Assembly: GCA_963974715.1 (NCBI GenBank)
Contig: CAXBDK010000005.1
Location: 124,001 to 188,000 of the forward strand
Direction of reading: 5' to 3'
Source: Sediminicola sp963974715
GTDB taxonomy: Bacteria > Bacteroidota > Bacteroidia > Flavobacteriales > Flavobacteriaceae
DNA length: 64,000 nt
Made by a program: the position numbers and the translations under genes. The notes below the pieces were generated by a model. That model searched no databases, was not told the DNA's origin, and saw nothing but the letters and a program-made list of their open reading frames with translations. Below are positions 8,968 to 17,544 of this stretch, one piece after another (positions within the stretch are counted from its first letter, which is position 1; each line of letters starts with the position of its first letter).

Positions 8968-10893
8968 ATGCAGTTTAAACATCCAGAATTATTATGGGCC
9001 CTTTTTCTCCTTCTGATCCCCATTCTGGTACATCTTTTCCAACTTCGAAGGTTTAAAAGAACCCCCTTTACCAATGTACGGTTATTGCAAAAGGTGGTGG
9101 CCCGATCCAGGAAAAGCCGTTCCCTTAAAAAATGGCTTTTATTGGCCACCCGTCTCCTGCTCTTGGGATTTCTTATCCTGGCCTTTTCGCAGCCCTTTCT
9201 AGCTGGGGATACGGCCCTAAAGGAAAAACAGACCGTATTTTATCTGGATAATTCCTTTAGTATGCAGGCAAAAAAGGAAAATACGACCCTGCTGCGCCAC
9301 GTAATTCAACAGTTGCTCACCGAATTGCCCGCAGAAAGTTCCATAAACCTCTTTACGAACACGGAGGTGTTCCAGAATGTCCCTCCCTCGGAAATCCAGA
9401 ACCAATTATTGGATCTGTCGTTTACGCCGGAGCAGTTGCGCTTGAACGACATATACCTAAAGGCCGGGACACTTTTTGAAAACAGACCGGAAAGCATTCG
9501 AAACCTGATCGTTGTTTCGGATTTTCAACAACGCATACTCTCCAAGGAAAAGGATAGTGGCCAGAATTTTCAGAAACATCTCCTGAGACTGGATCCCGAC
9601 CGTACGGAAAATGTTTCCATTGATTCTGTGTTTGTGGGAAAGGATGTGGGCAATACTTTGGAACTGGTTTCCATGTTGTCCTCCAGTTCCGAAATCGGGG
9701 ACATTCCCGTATCCCTATACAACGCTGAAAAACTGATAGCAAAAGCATCGGCGGACTTTGATGGGAAGGGGAAGGCCACCATTTCCTTTACCGTGCCCAA
9801 AGATCGGCATATTCGGGGCAAACTGGAAATTACCGATACCGGACTTACATATGACAACCAGTTATATTTTAACCTTTCCAAAAAAGAGCCGATAAAGGTC
9901 AGTGTGGTGGGCAATGCCGGTACGGAATATCTGGAACGCATATTTACGGAAGACGAATTTGAACTGACCCTCCTATCATCCACTGGACTGGACCTGAGAA
10001 AATTGGAAAACCAGCATTTATTGATTTTGAACGAGCTACCGGACATTCCTGTTTCCCTTCGAAACGCGATTAAGAATTTTAGGGACAATGGGGGCCATGT
10101 GTTGCTCATTCCTTCAGAAAATAGCAATCTAGCTTCCTACAACACGTTTTTGAACGGTATTTCGGGATCATCGTTGCAGGGGAAGACAGAGGGGGAAAGG
10201 GTGGTGTCAGGCATACAATATTCCCACCCCTTATATCAGGGCGTTTTTAAGGAAGAGATCGGTAATTTTCAATATCCCAAGGTATCATCACATTATAAGG
10301 TCAGTACAAAGGCCCCCCAATTGCTTTCCTTTGAGGATGGCACCCCATTTCTTATCGGGAGGGAGGGATTTTATTTTTTCACCGCTTCCATATCCGCGCC
10401 CAATACAAACTTCAAGGATTCGCCCTTGATAGTGCCCACGCTCTATAATATGGGATTGCAGAGCCTAAGGACCGGTCCGTTGTACGGTATGGTGGGCAAA
10501 GTATCCCAACTGGATATACCCGTTGCATTGGGCCGTGACAATATCCTAAAAGTATCGGGAACGGAAGGGGAATTCATTCCACAACAATCTTCCTATTCCA
10601 CCAAGACGACACTCAACTTCGGGCCGCTACCGGAAAAGGATGGATGGTATGATATCATAAAGGGAACCGATACCCTTAAAAATATAAGTTTTAATTACCC
10701 CAGGGACGAAAGCGTGCTCATGTATACCAAGATGGGGGATATGGAGGGGGAGGCTACCATCAGTTCGGAAACCGAAGCCCTTTTTGACAACATTGAAAAA
10801 GGGGACGGTATCACCCCCCTTTGGAAATGGTTTATTATTTTAGCATTGCTTTTTATCGTGGTGGAAATACTTATCCAAAAAATCTTTCAATGA
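8968..10893 (+). CDS. BatA-domain, vWA-containing membrane protein
   Basis: A 641-residue protein with the BatA N-terminal signature FKHPELLWALFLLLIPILVHLFQLRRFKR, where helix 1 is followed by a basic loop, and a second helix at about 56-76. A von Willebrand A-like domain begins with the metal-site motif DNSFS (Asp94, Ser96, Ser98). A long periplasmic or cytoplasmic region follows, with a final helix near the C-terminus (WKWFIILALLFIVVEIL). BatA-type proteins in Bacteroidota accompany MoxR ATPases and stress tolerance, but no MoxR gene is visible here. ATG 8968 is preferred to TTG 8962. Its stop overlaps the next start (ATGA), so it heads a four-gene operon. Confidence 0.85.
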   Translation: MQFKHPELLWALFLLLIPILVHLFQLRRFKRTPFTNVRLLQKVVARSRKSRSLKKWLLLATRLLLLGFLILAFSQPFLAGDTALKEKQTVFYLDNSFSMQAKKENTTLLRHVIQQLLTELPAESSINLFTNTEVFQNVPPSEIQNQLLDLSFTPEQLRLNDIYLKAGTLFENRPESIRNLIVVSDFQQRILSKEKDSGQNFQKHLLRLDPDRTENVSIDSVFVGKDVGNTLELVSMLSSSSEIGDIPVSLYNAEKLIAKASADFDGKGKATISFTVPKDRHIRGKLEITDTGLTYDNQLYFNLSKKEPIKVSVVGNAGTEYLERIFTEDEFELTLLSSTGLDLRKLENQHLLILNELPDIPVSLRNAIKNFRDNGGHVLLIPSENSNLASYNTFLNGISGSSLQGKTEGERVVSGIQYSHPLYQGVFKEEIGNFQYPKVSSHYKVSTKAPQLLSFEDGTPFLIGREGFYFFTASISAPNTNFKDSPLIVPTLYNMGLQSLRTGPLYGMVGKVSQLDIPVALGRDNILKVSGTEGEFIPQQSSYSTKTTLNFGPLPEKDGWYDIIKGTDTLKNISFNYPRDESVLMYTKMGDMEGEATISSETEALFDNIEKGDGITPLWKWFIILALLFIVVEILIQKIFQ

Positions 10894-12143
10894 ACATACT
10901 TTTAAGATCCGTTACAATCGTTGATGCCGGAAATAAGGCGCTCCATCAAAAGAAGAGGGATATTTACATCAAAAACGGCATCTTGGAAAAAATTGCCGAA
11001 AAAATTGAAGTGCCCAGCGGAACAAAAACCATTTCGATACCAAACCTGCACGTTTCCAATGGATGGTTCGACAGTAGCGTCAGCTTTGGGGAACCGGGTT
11101 TTGAGGAAAGGGAAACGATCAAAAACGGGCTGGCCACGGCAGCAAAGAGCGGTTTTACGGACATTGTGCTAAATCCCACTTCCCTTCCCCTACCCGATTC
11201 AAGTTCCGATATATCGTTCCTGATCAACCGTAGCCAACAAAAAGCCACCAATCTGCATCCTATTGGCTGTCTTTCCGTTAGGTCGGAAGGCAACGATCTT
11301 GCCGAGCTTTTCGATATGAAAAATGCAGGTGCCGTGGGCCATTATGATTTCAAACGGCCCATTACCAACTCCAACCTTCTAAAAATCGCCCTACAGTACG
11401 TTCAGGGATTTGAAGGGCTGGTACTGTCTTTTCCCCTTGACCATAAAATTGCCGGGAAGGGCATGGTAAACGAAGGGGAAACATCCACAAGGTTGGGACT
11501 GAAGGGAATACCTTCCCTTGCGGAGGAACTGCAGATTTCCAGAGATCTATATATCCTGGAATATACGGGAGGGAAATTGCACATCCCTACGATTTCTTCC
11601 GCCAACTCGGTAAAACTCATTGCGGCCGCCAAAAAAAAGGGACTGGACGTGAGCTGTAGTGTGGCCATCCACAATTTAATGTTTACCGATTCGGAACTGG
11701 AGGAATTCGACACCAATTTTAAAACAATGCCCCCATTAAGGACCAAAAGGGATATAAAGCAACTTGTCAAAGGTGTTTTGGACGGTACCATAGACATGGT
11801 GACCTCAGACCACGGTCCCATGGATGTGGAACAAAAAAGGGTGGAATTCGATAATGCGGCATATGGCACTACCGGACTTGAAAGTGCCTTCGGAAGCCTG
11901 AACCAGCTTCTGGGAACGGAGGATGCGGTAGCGCTATTGTGCAAGGGAAGGGAGCGATTTGGATTGAAAACGCCGCGATTAAAGGTGGGGGAAGAAGCCT
12001 GCCTTACCCTCTTCGATCCGGAACCGGAATATGTTTTCGAATCAGGCCATATATTCTCGACCTCCAAAAACAGTATGTTCTTGGGACGCTCCTTAAAGGG
12101 AAAGGTCTACGGAATAATCAACAATAATGAACTGATCCAATAA
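10890..12143 (+). CDS. Dihydroorotase-like amidohydrolase homologue, probably catalytically inactive
   Basis: A 417-residue amidohydrolase-fold protein most like class I dihydroorotase (PyrC). The sheet and barrel landmarks are present (DIYIKNG, GFEERETIKNG, TSDHGPMD with Asp307). However, the metal-binding HxH of the D-x-H-V-H-F-R-E-P-G motif is DSSVSFGEPG here, so both His are Ser (Ser63, Ser65). The His of the later HVST-type motif is Thr234, and the strand that normally carries another ligand His reads LSFPLD. Asp153 and His261 remain. It resembles the inactive PyrC' proteins that support aspartate transcarbamoylase in some bacteria, but a different role is possible. Its start overlaps the BatA stop by 4 bases. 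Confidence 0.75.
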   Translation: MNILLRSVTIVDAGNKALHQKKRDIYIKNGILEKIAEKIEVPSGTKTISIPNLHVSNGWFDSSVSFGEPGFEERETIKNGLATAAKSGFTDIVLNPTSLPLPDSSSDISFLINRSQQKATNLHPIGCLSVRSEGNDLAELFDMKNAGAVGHYDFKRPITNSNLLKIALQYVQGFEGLVLSFPLDHKIAGKGMVNEGETSTRLGLKGIPSLAEELQISRDLYILEYTGGKLHIPTISSANSVKLIAAAKKKGLDVSCSVAIHNLMFTDSELEEFDTNFKTMPPLRTKRDIKQLVKGVLDGTIDMVTSDHGPMDVEQKRVEFDNAAYGTTGLESAFGSLNQLLGTEDAVALLCKGRERFGLKTPRLKVGEEACLTLFDPEPEYVFESGHIFSTSKNSMFLGRSLKGKVYGIINNNELIQ

Positions 12144-12152
12144 AAAACTGGG

Positions 12153-12479
12153 ATGGATGATAATGTAAAACAGGGCAAGACCACGGCAATTGTGGCTTAT
12201 TTTACCATGGTGGGTGCCTTGATAGCCCTTTCGATGAACATGGAACCCAAAAACGATTTTGCCCGTTTCCATACCCGACAAGCTTTTGGACTGCATCTTT
12301 ACTTTTTGGCCATGGCGCTGTTTCTTAGTCAGTGGTTCAATGCCTATGCCTGGTACGGACTTTATATTTCCTACCTCATTTTGTGGGGATATGGCTTTAT
12401 AGGAGCCTTGGACAACAAAAAAAGGTTGGTGCCGATCATAGGTGCCTATTTTCAGAAATGGTTTACTTTCATTCAATAA
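12153..12479 (+). CDS. Small membrane protein, DUF4870-like
   Basis: A 108-residue protein with about three hydrophobic segments (roughly 12-28, 45-62 and 65-85). The motif FARFHTRQAFGLHL between helices 1 and 2 recalls the DUF4870/Tic20-like small membrane proteins, in which an FxxxHxRQA stretch is conserved. No enzymatic function is known. It lies 9 bases after the dihydroorotase-like gene and 1 base before the esterase gene, firmly inside the operon. Whether it partners with the BatA protein in the membrane is unknown. Confidence 0.7.
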   Translation: MDDNVKQGKTTAIVAYFTMVGALIALSMNMEPKNDFARFHTRQAFGLHLYFLAMALFLSQWFNAYAWYGLYISYLILWGYGFIGALDNKKRLVPIIGAYFQKWFTFIQ

Positions 12480-12480
12480 T

Positions 12481-13140
12481 ATGACCACAGCCCCCCTTTC
12501 GTTAGAGCATATCATCAGACCTTCCATTAAAACGGAAGGACATCCCCCCGTACTCTTCATGTTGCACGGTTACGGCAGCAATGAGGAAGATCTATTTTCC
12601 TTTGCTTCGGAACTTCCCGGCGAACTGTGTATCGTTTCCATAAGGGCCCCCTATCCCCTACCACCTTACGGTTACGCTTGGTATGCGATTAATTTTGATG
12701 CGGACCAGGGGAAATGGAGCGATGAGGAGCAAGCGGCGGTATCCAGGGACAAAATTGTAAAGTTCATCGATGAAGCCTGTAAGACCTATCATTTGGACCA
12801 AAATAGGGTAAGTCTTTTGGGGTTCAGCCAGGGCACGATCTTAAGTTATGCCGTAGCGCTTTCCTATCCCGAAAAAATAAGGACCGTGGTCGGCCTTAGC
12901 GGTTATATCAATGAAAACCTCTTGCAAAAGGGATACCGAACAAAGGACCATTCCCATCTTCAAATTTATAGTTCCCACGGAACGGTAGACCAGGTAATAC
13001 CTTTGGAATGGGCCCAAAAGACCCCTAAATTCCTAAAGGATCTGGAAATAAGGAACCAATATGAAGAATTTCCCGTCGGACATGGGGTCTCGCCCCAGAA
13101 CTTCCGTTCCTTTAAAAAATGGCTCGATGGAAAATTTTAA
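12481..13140 (+). CDS. Alpha/beta hydrolase, carboxylesterase/phospholipase type
   Basis: A 219-residue cytoplasmic alpha/beta hydrolase. The oxyanion segment is VLFMLHGYGSNEED, the nucleophile elbow is GFSQGT, the acid lies in HGTVDQVIP and the catalytic His in PVGHGV. This order and length match the YpfH/carboxylesterase-phospholipase family, which cleaves short acyl esters. ATG 12481 is used because it follows the previous stop by one base; an upstream in-frame ATG at 12442 would overlap it. It is last in the BatA operon, and the convergent gene on the minus strand overlaps its end by 4 bases. Confidence 0.85.
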   Translation: MTTAPLSLEHIIRPSIKTEGHPPVLFMLHGYGSNEEDLFSFASELPGELCIVSIRAPYPLPPYGYAWYAINFDADQGKWSDEEQAAVSRDKIVKFIDEACKTYHLDQNRVSLLGFSQGTILSYAVALSYPEKIRTVVGLSGYINENLLQKGYRTKDHSHLQIYSSHGTVDQVIPLEWAQKTPKFLKDLEIRNQYEEFPVGHGVSPQNFRSFKKWLDGKF

Positions 13141-13631
13141 TTGCTCCGGGCATATAGCAAATGGTCCATCAACGTAAAATCCACGCCCAGATCTTCCTTT
13201 AATTCATATTTTAGCATCAACTCCCCCCAATAGGTGCCATCGGAAAAATCGGCGATTATCCACTCATGGTTCAGCACCTTTATTTTGTTCAGCTTAAAAT
13301 TGCCCTCCATCCCTTCGTATGGGACCAATGGGTTATCCCCTTTTTTTTCATTGGTCTCCAACAGTTTGTCCTCAATGTACCTTGTGGGATCGGCCAATTT
13401 CAGATGATCGTAATAGACGAGCGCATCATCATTGTTCTCAAGGGAAAAATACTGCATTCCAAGTACTTTAAGATTGAGCTTTTGAACGGAGTCCTGAAAT
13501 GTGGTGGCCTCCTTTGCTAGTTTATCGATCTGCGCATTCTTCACCTTTATCATATTATTGGCGCTCACGAACTGATATAGGGCTATAAGGGAGGCGAAAA
13601 TAAATAAGTACAAAAAAATGTGACGTTTCAT
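13137..13631 (-). CDS. Membrane-anchored protein of unknown function
   Basis: A 164-residue protein with an N-terminal hydrophobic anchor (about 4-24, LYLFIFASLIALYQFV). A short coiled-coil-like stretch follows (about 28-58, KVKNAQIDKLAKEATTFQDSV), then a compact C-terminal domain containing HEWIIADFSDGTYWGELML. I recognise no family with certainty. It starts 13 bases after the stop of the upstream MBL hydrolase gene on the same strand, so the two form an operon. Confidence 0.75.
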   Translation of the reverse strand: MKRHIFLYLFIFASLIALYQFVSANNMIKVKNAQIDKLAKEATTFQDSVQKLNLKVLGMQYFSLENNDDALVYYDHLKLADPTRYIEDKLLETNEKKGDNPLVPYEGMEGNFKLNKIKVLNHEWIIADFSDGTYWGELMLKYELKEDLGVDFTLMDHLLYARSN

Positions 13632-13644
13632 AGGTTTTGGTCTT

Positions 13645-14421
13645 CTAAATATTGATTATTAAATTATCGTACGCCAAGTATACGTTGGGCGGCAGTTTGG
13701 GTTCCACTTCCGCATGAAAGCCCATCATATGGCTTATATGGGTCAGATAGGCCTTTTCGGGACGTACTTCTTCAATAAATGCCAAGGCTTCCTCCAGATT
13801 AAAATGGGAGTGATGGGGTTCTTCCCTAAGGGCATTTACCACCAATACCTTGGCGCCCCTAATTTTTTCGATTTCGACCTCTTCCATGGTCTTTACATCC
13901 GTAAGGTATACGAAATCAAAAATTCGGAAGCCGAAGACCTGTAACCTGTTGTGGTGCGCCTCTACCGGAACGGCCAAGGTGTTGCCCAGTTTAAAGGGCC
14001 GGTGGTTGTTGATCAGGTTCACTTTGACCGCAGGAGCCCCAGGGTAGCGGTTTTCATCTGCAAATATATAATCGAACCGCTGTTTTAGGGAATCTGCCAC
14101 CCTAGGGTGTGCAAAAATCGGGATATCGCCCTGTCTAAAGAAAAAAGGGCGGATATCGTCCATCCCCATGGTATGGTCGGCATGTTCATGGGTAAAAAGG
14201 ATCCCATCTATTCTTTTGACCTGATGTGTAAGCATCTGCTGCCTAAAATCCGGGCCACAATCTATTACATATGTATATTCGTCCCATGATACCATCACGG
14301 ACACCCTAAGTCGTTTGTCCCTGGGATCGTCACTAAGGCAAACGGGATGCGAACTCCCAATAACAGGGATGCCCTGGGATGTTCCGGTACCTAAAAAAGT
14401 AATCTTTAAAGAATGCCCCAT
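13645..14421 (-). CDS. MBL-fold metallo-hydrolase, PhnP-like
   Basis: A 258-residue metallo-beta-lactamase-fold protein. TFLGTGTSQGIPVIG opens the fold, and the metal-site motif is THEHADH, followed by GMDDIRPF. Later ligands appear in PVEAHHN and YLTHISHMMG. This pattern belongs to the PhnP-type phosphodiesterases, which open cyclic ribose phosphates. No phn genes are nearby, so the substrate is probably another cyclic phosphodiester. It is divergent from the large unknown gene that begins about 75 bases away, and is co-transcribed with the membrane-anchored protein downstream. Confidence 0.82.
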   Translation of the reverse strand: MGHSLKITFLGTGTSQGIPVIGSSHPVCLSDDPRDKRLRVSVMVSWDEYTYVIDCGPDFRQQMLTHQVKRIDGILFTHEHADHTMGMDDIRPFFFRQGDIPIFAHPRVADSLKQRFDYIFADENRYPGAPAVKVNLINNHRPFKLGNTLAVPVEAHHNRLQVFGFRIFDFVYLTDVKTMEEVEIEKIRGAKVLVVNALREEPHHSHFNLEEALAFIEEVRPEKAYLTHISHMMGFHAEVEPKLPPNVYLAYDNLIINI

Positions 14422-14469
14422 TTATGCCAAATTTATAACTAATTTATCAAATAGCTTCCCCATTCTTAT

Positions 14470-14477
14470 TAACTTTG
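14470..14477 (+). promoter_or_regulatory. Bacteroidota -7 element TAACTTTG
   Basis: TAACTTTG matches the flavobacterial -7 consensus TAnnTTTG, 20 bases before the start at 14498. No clear -33 TTTG is seen at the usual spacing. It supports a start near 14492/14498 over the much longer possible frame from 14315. Confidence 0.45.
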
Positions 14478-14497
14478 TTGGACGTAAAACAATGACA

Positions 14498-15952
14498 ATG
14501 GCTTCTGTTTTAAACAAGGATACTGCATTTGAAAACATACCCTCGATCAAAGCAAAAACGCTGAGGATAAATTTAAATCCCGATATATATGGAACTTTTG
14601 CGGAAATAGGTGCCGGTCAGGAAACGGCAAGGCACTTTTTCAGGGCCGGTGGGGCTTCGGGAACCATTGCCAAAGCCATGAGCGCCTATGACAAGGATTT
14701 TAGCGATGCGGTATACGGAGTGGAACCAGATGGAAGATATGTCACCCAATCACGCCTTAAGACCATGCTGGCGTATGAAATGCGACTAACGGAAGAAAGG
14801 ATCAGCAGGCAAAAACACCCTGACCGACTCTTCTTTTCCTATGCCAATACGGTTGCCACCATCGATTTTGCAAAACAGTTCAAGGGCCATGGCTGGGTAG
14901 GGATCAGATATCAATTAGATCCACAGCAAAAGGAGTTCGATGAGATCGTGCTGCACATCAGGTTCAGGCAGAACGAGGCCCGCTTGCAACAGGAAACCTT
15001 GGGGATATTGGGGGTGAACCTTATTTACGGCGCCTTTTACAAGTACGATCAGCCCAAGAAAATTTTAAAGTATTTATACGACCATATTGACAAGGATACC
15101 GTTGAAATTGACATGATCAATTTTTCCGGGCCCAATTTCAAGACGGTCGATAACCGATTGATGAGCTTGCAGCTTATCAGGAACGATATGACCGATGCGG
15201 TCATGTTCGGGCCTGATGGCAACAATTTGCTGCCCGCCGCCATCCTTTATAAAAAGAATATCTTGGCGCTAAGGGGCAGTTTTAGACCGGTGACCAAGGT
15301 AAACGCCGATATGTTCCAAAAGTCCTACGATATCTTTATCAGGGAACAGACGGTGGATGTTGAAAATACGATCGTGATCTTTGAGATCACCCTCTCCAAT
15401 CTAAAATCTTCCGGGGAAATAGACGAACAGGATTTTATGGACAGAGCGGAATTGCTGTGTTCCATGGGCCATATGGTACTTATTTCAAAATTTAGGGAGT
15501 ACTACAAACTGGTGGAGTATTTTAACAACTACACCAAGGCAAAGATCGGCCTTACCATGGGGGTGAACAACCTAGTGGATATCTTCGACGAAAAATACTA
15601 TCGCCATCTGAGCGGTGGTATCCTTGAAGCCTTCGGGAAACTGTTCTTTAAAGATCTAAAGGTCTACCTGTATCCCATGAAAGACGAGGAGACCGGACAG
15701 ATCATGACCAGTAACAACGTAAAGGTACACCCTAGAATGAAGGAACTGTACAAATTCTTTAAATACAATGGCAAGGTCATGGACATCATTGATTACGACC
15801 CGGAGATACTGCATATATTTTCGCGGGACGTACTAAAGAAAATCATCAATAACGAAGAAGGCTGGGAAGCGGAACTTCCGGAAGGAATTGCTGAGATCAT
15901 CAAAAAGAAAGACCTTTTTACGCGCAAACTTTTAAAATCGGAAGGCTCGTAG
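14498..15952 (+). CDS. Large conserved Bacteroidota protein of unknown function
   Basis: A 484-residue soluble protein beginning MASVLNKD. I recognise it as a conserved flavobacterial family from its phrases YGTFAEIGAGQETARHFFRAGG, FFSYANTVATIDF and GVNNLVDIFDEKYY. Annotations I recall for relatives (nicotinate-nucleotide adenylyltransferase, TonB receptor) have no support in this sequence: there is no signal peptide, TonB box or nucleotidyltransferase HxGH motif. No catalytic motif stands out. A second ATG two codons upstream (14492) is equally possible. It is followed by 190 noncoding bases and appears monocistronic. Confidence 0.8.
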   Translation: MASVLNKDTAFENIPSIKAKTLRINLNPDIYGTFAEIGAGQETARHFFRAGGASGTIAKAMSAYDKDFSDAVYGVEPDGRYVTQSRLKTMLAYEMRLTEERISRQKHPDRLFFSYANTVATIDFAKQFKGHGWVGIRYQLDPQQKEFDEIVLHIRFRQNEARLQQETLGILGVNLIYGAFYKYDQPKKILKYLYDHIDKDTVEIDMINFSGPNFKTVDNRLMSLQLIRNDMTDAVMFGPDGNNLLPAAILYKKNILALRGSFRPVTKVNADMFQKSYDIFIREQTVDVENTIVIFEITLSNLKSSGEIDEQDFMDRAELLCSMGHMVLISKFREYYKLVEYFNNYTKAKIGLTMGVNNLVDIFDEKYYRHLSGGILEAFGKLFFKDLKVYLYPMKDEETGQIMTSNNVKVHPRMKELYKFFKYNGKVMDIIDYDPEILHIFSRDVLKKIINNEEGWEAELPEGIAEIIKKKDLFTRKLLKSEGS

Positions 15953-16142
15953 TAGAAGCTCCCAGGGCATTCGAGAAAACAAAATAACCCGCCAGGGGCA
16001 GGCGGGCAAGCATCGAATCATACCAAATCTCACCTATTGGTGATTACAACACCAAGGTTCATGGGACTTCTGACAATACTTTCGCCCATTCAGTACTTTC
16101 CAATTCCATGTAGTGCGTAAACCTTGGTCCCCAATCCCCTTC
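15953..16142. repeat. Intergenic stretch with GC-rich hairpin and dispersed motif
   Basis: CCCGCC (15988-15993) pairs with GGCGGG (16001-16006) across a 7-base loop. No T-run follows, so it is not a standard terminator. AAATCTCACCTA at 16025-16036 matches the motif seen in other intergenic gaps (7206, 42133, 45272). I read this as another member of the same degenerate repeat family. Confidence 0.4.
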
Positions 16143-16595
16143 TTATTCCAATAATTGAGCGGCATGGTCCTTTGTACGGACCTTATCGATCACCTTGGTC
16201 ACGATTCCATCCCCGTTTATGATGAAGGTCATTCTATGGATACCGTCATATTCCCTCCCCATAAATTTCTTCGGTCCCCAGACCCCAAAGGCCTTCAGTA
16301 CAACATGGTCCGTATCGGCCAATAGCGGGTAGGACAGTTTGTATTTGGTCTTAAATCCCAATTGTTTTTTTTCGGTATCCGCACTTACGCCCAATAGCTC
16401 ATATCCTTTGGCACGCAATGCTTCGTAGTTTTCGCCAAGATTACAGGCCTCTGCGGTACAACCCGGTGTGTTGGCCTTGGGATAAAAGAAGACGATCAGA
16501 TTTTTTCCGGTATAGTCCGAAAGCGAAACCGTATTGCCGTCTTGGTCCTTTGCCGAAAATTCAGGTACTTTGTCCCCCACTTTAAGTGTCTTCAT
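16143..16595 (-). CDS. bcp: Thioredoxin-dependent thiol peroxidase (peroxiredoxin Bcp/PrxQ)
   Basis: A 150-residue atypical 2-Cys peroxiredoxin that reduces H2O2 and organic hydroperoxides with electrons from thioredoxin. FYPKANTPGCTAEAC carries the peroxidatic Cys46 and the resolving Cys51, spaced as in the Bcp/PrxQ subgroup. The length and the opening KVGDKVPEFSAKDQDG are standard. It is cytoplasmic. It is divergent from nth with 58 bases between the starts, a compact promoter region pairing peroxide defence with base-excision repair. Confidence 0.95.
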   Translation of the reverse strand: MKTLKVGDKVPEFSAKDQDGNTVSLSDYTGKNLIVFFYPKANTPGCTAEACNLGENYEALRAKGYELLGVSADTEKKQLGFKTKYKLSYPLLADTDHVVLKAFGVWGPKKFMGREYDGIHRMTFIINGDGIVTKVIDKVRTKDHAAQLLE

Positions 16596-16653
16596 GCGCT
16601 ATTTTTTAGGATTGAAATTATGTTTATTATTTTAATGGTAAAATTAAACAAAA

Positions 16654-17316
16654 ATGACCAAAACCGAAAAGGTAAATTTTGTAATTGATACCTTGGCCAA
16701 TTTGTACCCCACCGTTCCCGTGCCGTTGGACCATAAAGACCCCTATACCCTCCTGATAGCCGTACTCTTATCGGCACAAAGTACGGACGTACGGGTCAAT
16801 CTCACCACACCGCTCTTGTTCAAAAAGGCGGACAATCCATTTGATATGGTAAAATTGAGCGTGGAAGAGATCAGGGAGATCATCCGTCCCGTTGGATTAT
16901 CGCCGATGAAATCAAAAGGGATCCATGGGCTTTCTCAGATCCTGATCGATAAATATGGAGGGGAGGTACCCAAGGAACTGCATTTGTTGGAAGAGCTGCC
17001 CTCTGTGGGACACAAAACGGCGAGCGTAGTAGTTTCGCAGGCATTTGGGATTCCAGCCTTTCCAGTGGATACACATATCCATAGACTGATGTACAGGTGG
17101 GGATTTAGCAACGGGAAAAACGTGGTACGGACCGAGATGGACGCAAAGCGACTTTTCCCCAAAGAGTTGTGGAACGAACTGCACCTTCAGATCATCTGGT
17201 ACGGACGGCAATACTCGCCCGCACGGGGATGGGACCTGGATAAGGATATCATTACCAAGACCATAGGCAGAAAAACGGTCTTGGATGCCCATTACAAAAA
17301 GAGGCCCGTTAAGTAA
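16654..17316 (+). CDS. nth: Endonuclease III-type DNA glycosylase lacking the iron-sulfur cluster
   Basis: A 220-residue HhH-GPD glycosylase/AP-lyase that removes oxidised pyrimidines. The helix-hairpin-helix is LEELPSVGHKTAS with catalytic Lys121, and Asp139 lies in FPVDTHIHR. The C-terminal region that normally holds the C-x6-C-x2-C-x5-C [4Fe-4S] loop reads YGRQYSPARGWDLDKDIITK and has no Cys. In fact the whole protein contains none. The fold is otherwise complete, so it should be an active cluster-free Nth. It is divergent from bcp. Confidence 0.9.
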   Translation: MTKTEKVNFVIDTLANLYPTVPVPLDHKDPYTLLIAVLLSAQSTDVRVNLTTPLLFKKADNPFDMVKLSVEEIREIIRPVGLSPMKSKGIHGLSQILIDKYGGEVPKELHLLEELPSVGHKTASVVVSQAFGIPAFPVDTHIHRLMYRWGFSNGKNVVRTEMDAKRLFPKELWNELHLQIIWYGRQYSPARGWDLDKDIITKTIGRKTVLDAHYKKRPVK

Positions 17317-17327
17317 ACAGACCTGAA

Positions 17328-17471
17328 CTAGTTCAGATTGTTCTCAAAGGTCATGTTCTGATATTCCACGATCTGAAGGGATTTGGAATAACTCATCAAA
17401 AAAGCGATCGTTTCGGGACATGCCTTTGATAATTTGCAGGTATTCTGCTCAGGGGAGTAAATTCTTTCCAT
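17328..17471 (-). CDS. Small protein of unknown function (47 aa)
   Basis: A 47-codon frame on the minus strand, starting ATG at 17471 and ending TAG at 17328. It encodes a peptide opening MERIYSPEQN and ending FENNLN, with SYSKSLQIVEY in the middle and two Cys at 12 and 18. There is no signal peptide or membrane segment. I have seen similar short peptides near flavobacterial sigma-factor genes, but assign no function. It lies 73 bases downstream of the ECF sigma factor on the same strand and may share its transcript. The AT-rich gap before it provides room for a ribosome site. Confidence 0.6.
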   Translation of the reverse strand: MERIYSPEQNTCKLSKACPETIAFLMSYSKSLQIVEYQNMTFENNLN

Positions 17472-17544
17472 TTATATTTTGTTTTGTTATATAAAAGATA
17501 ACGCCACTTAAATGGAAATATTGTTCTGAACGACCTACTGCAGA

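Noticed and set aside
14315..14497. Extended N-terminus for the large unknown protein
   Set aside because: It would overlap the divergent MBL gene, and a -7 element at 14470 points to a start near 14498.
15988..16006. GC-rich hairpin after the large unknown gene as terminator
   Set aside because: No T-run follows the stem; it fits the intergenic repeat family better.
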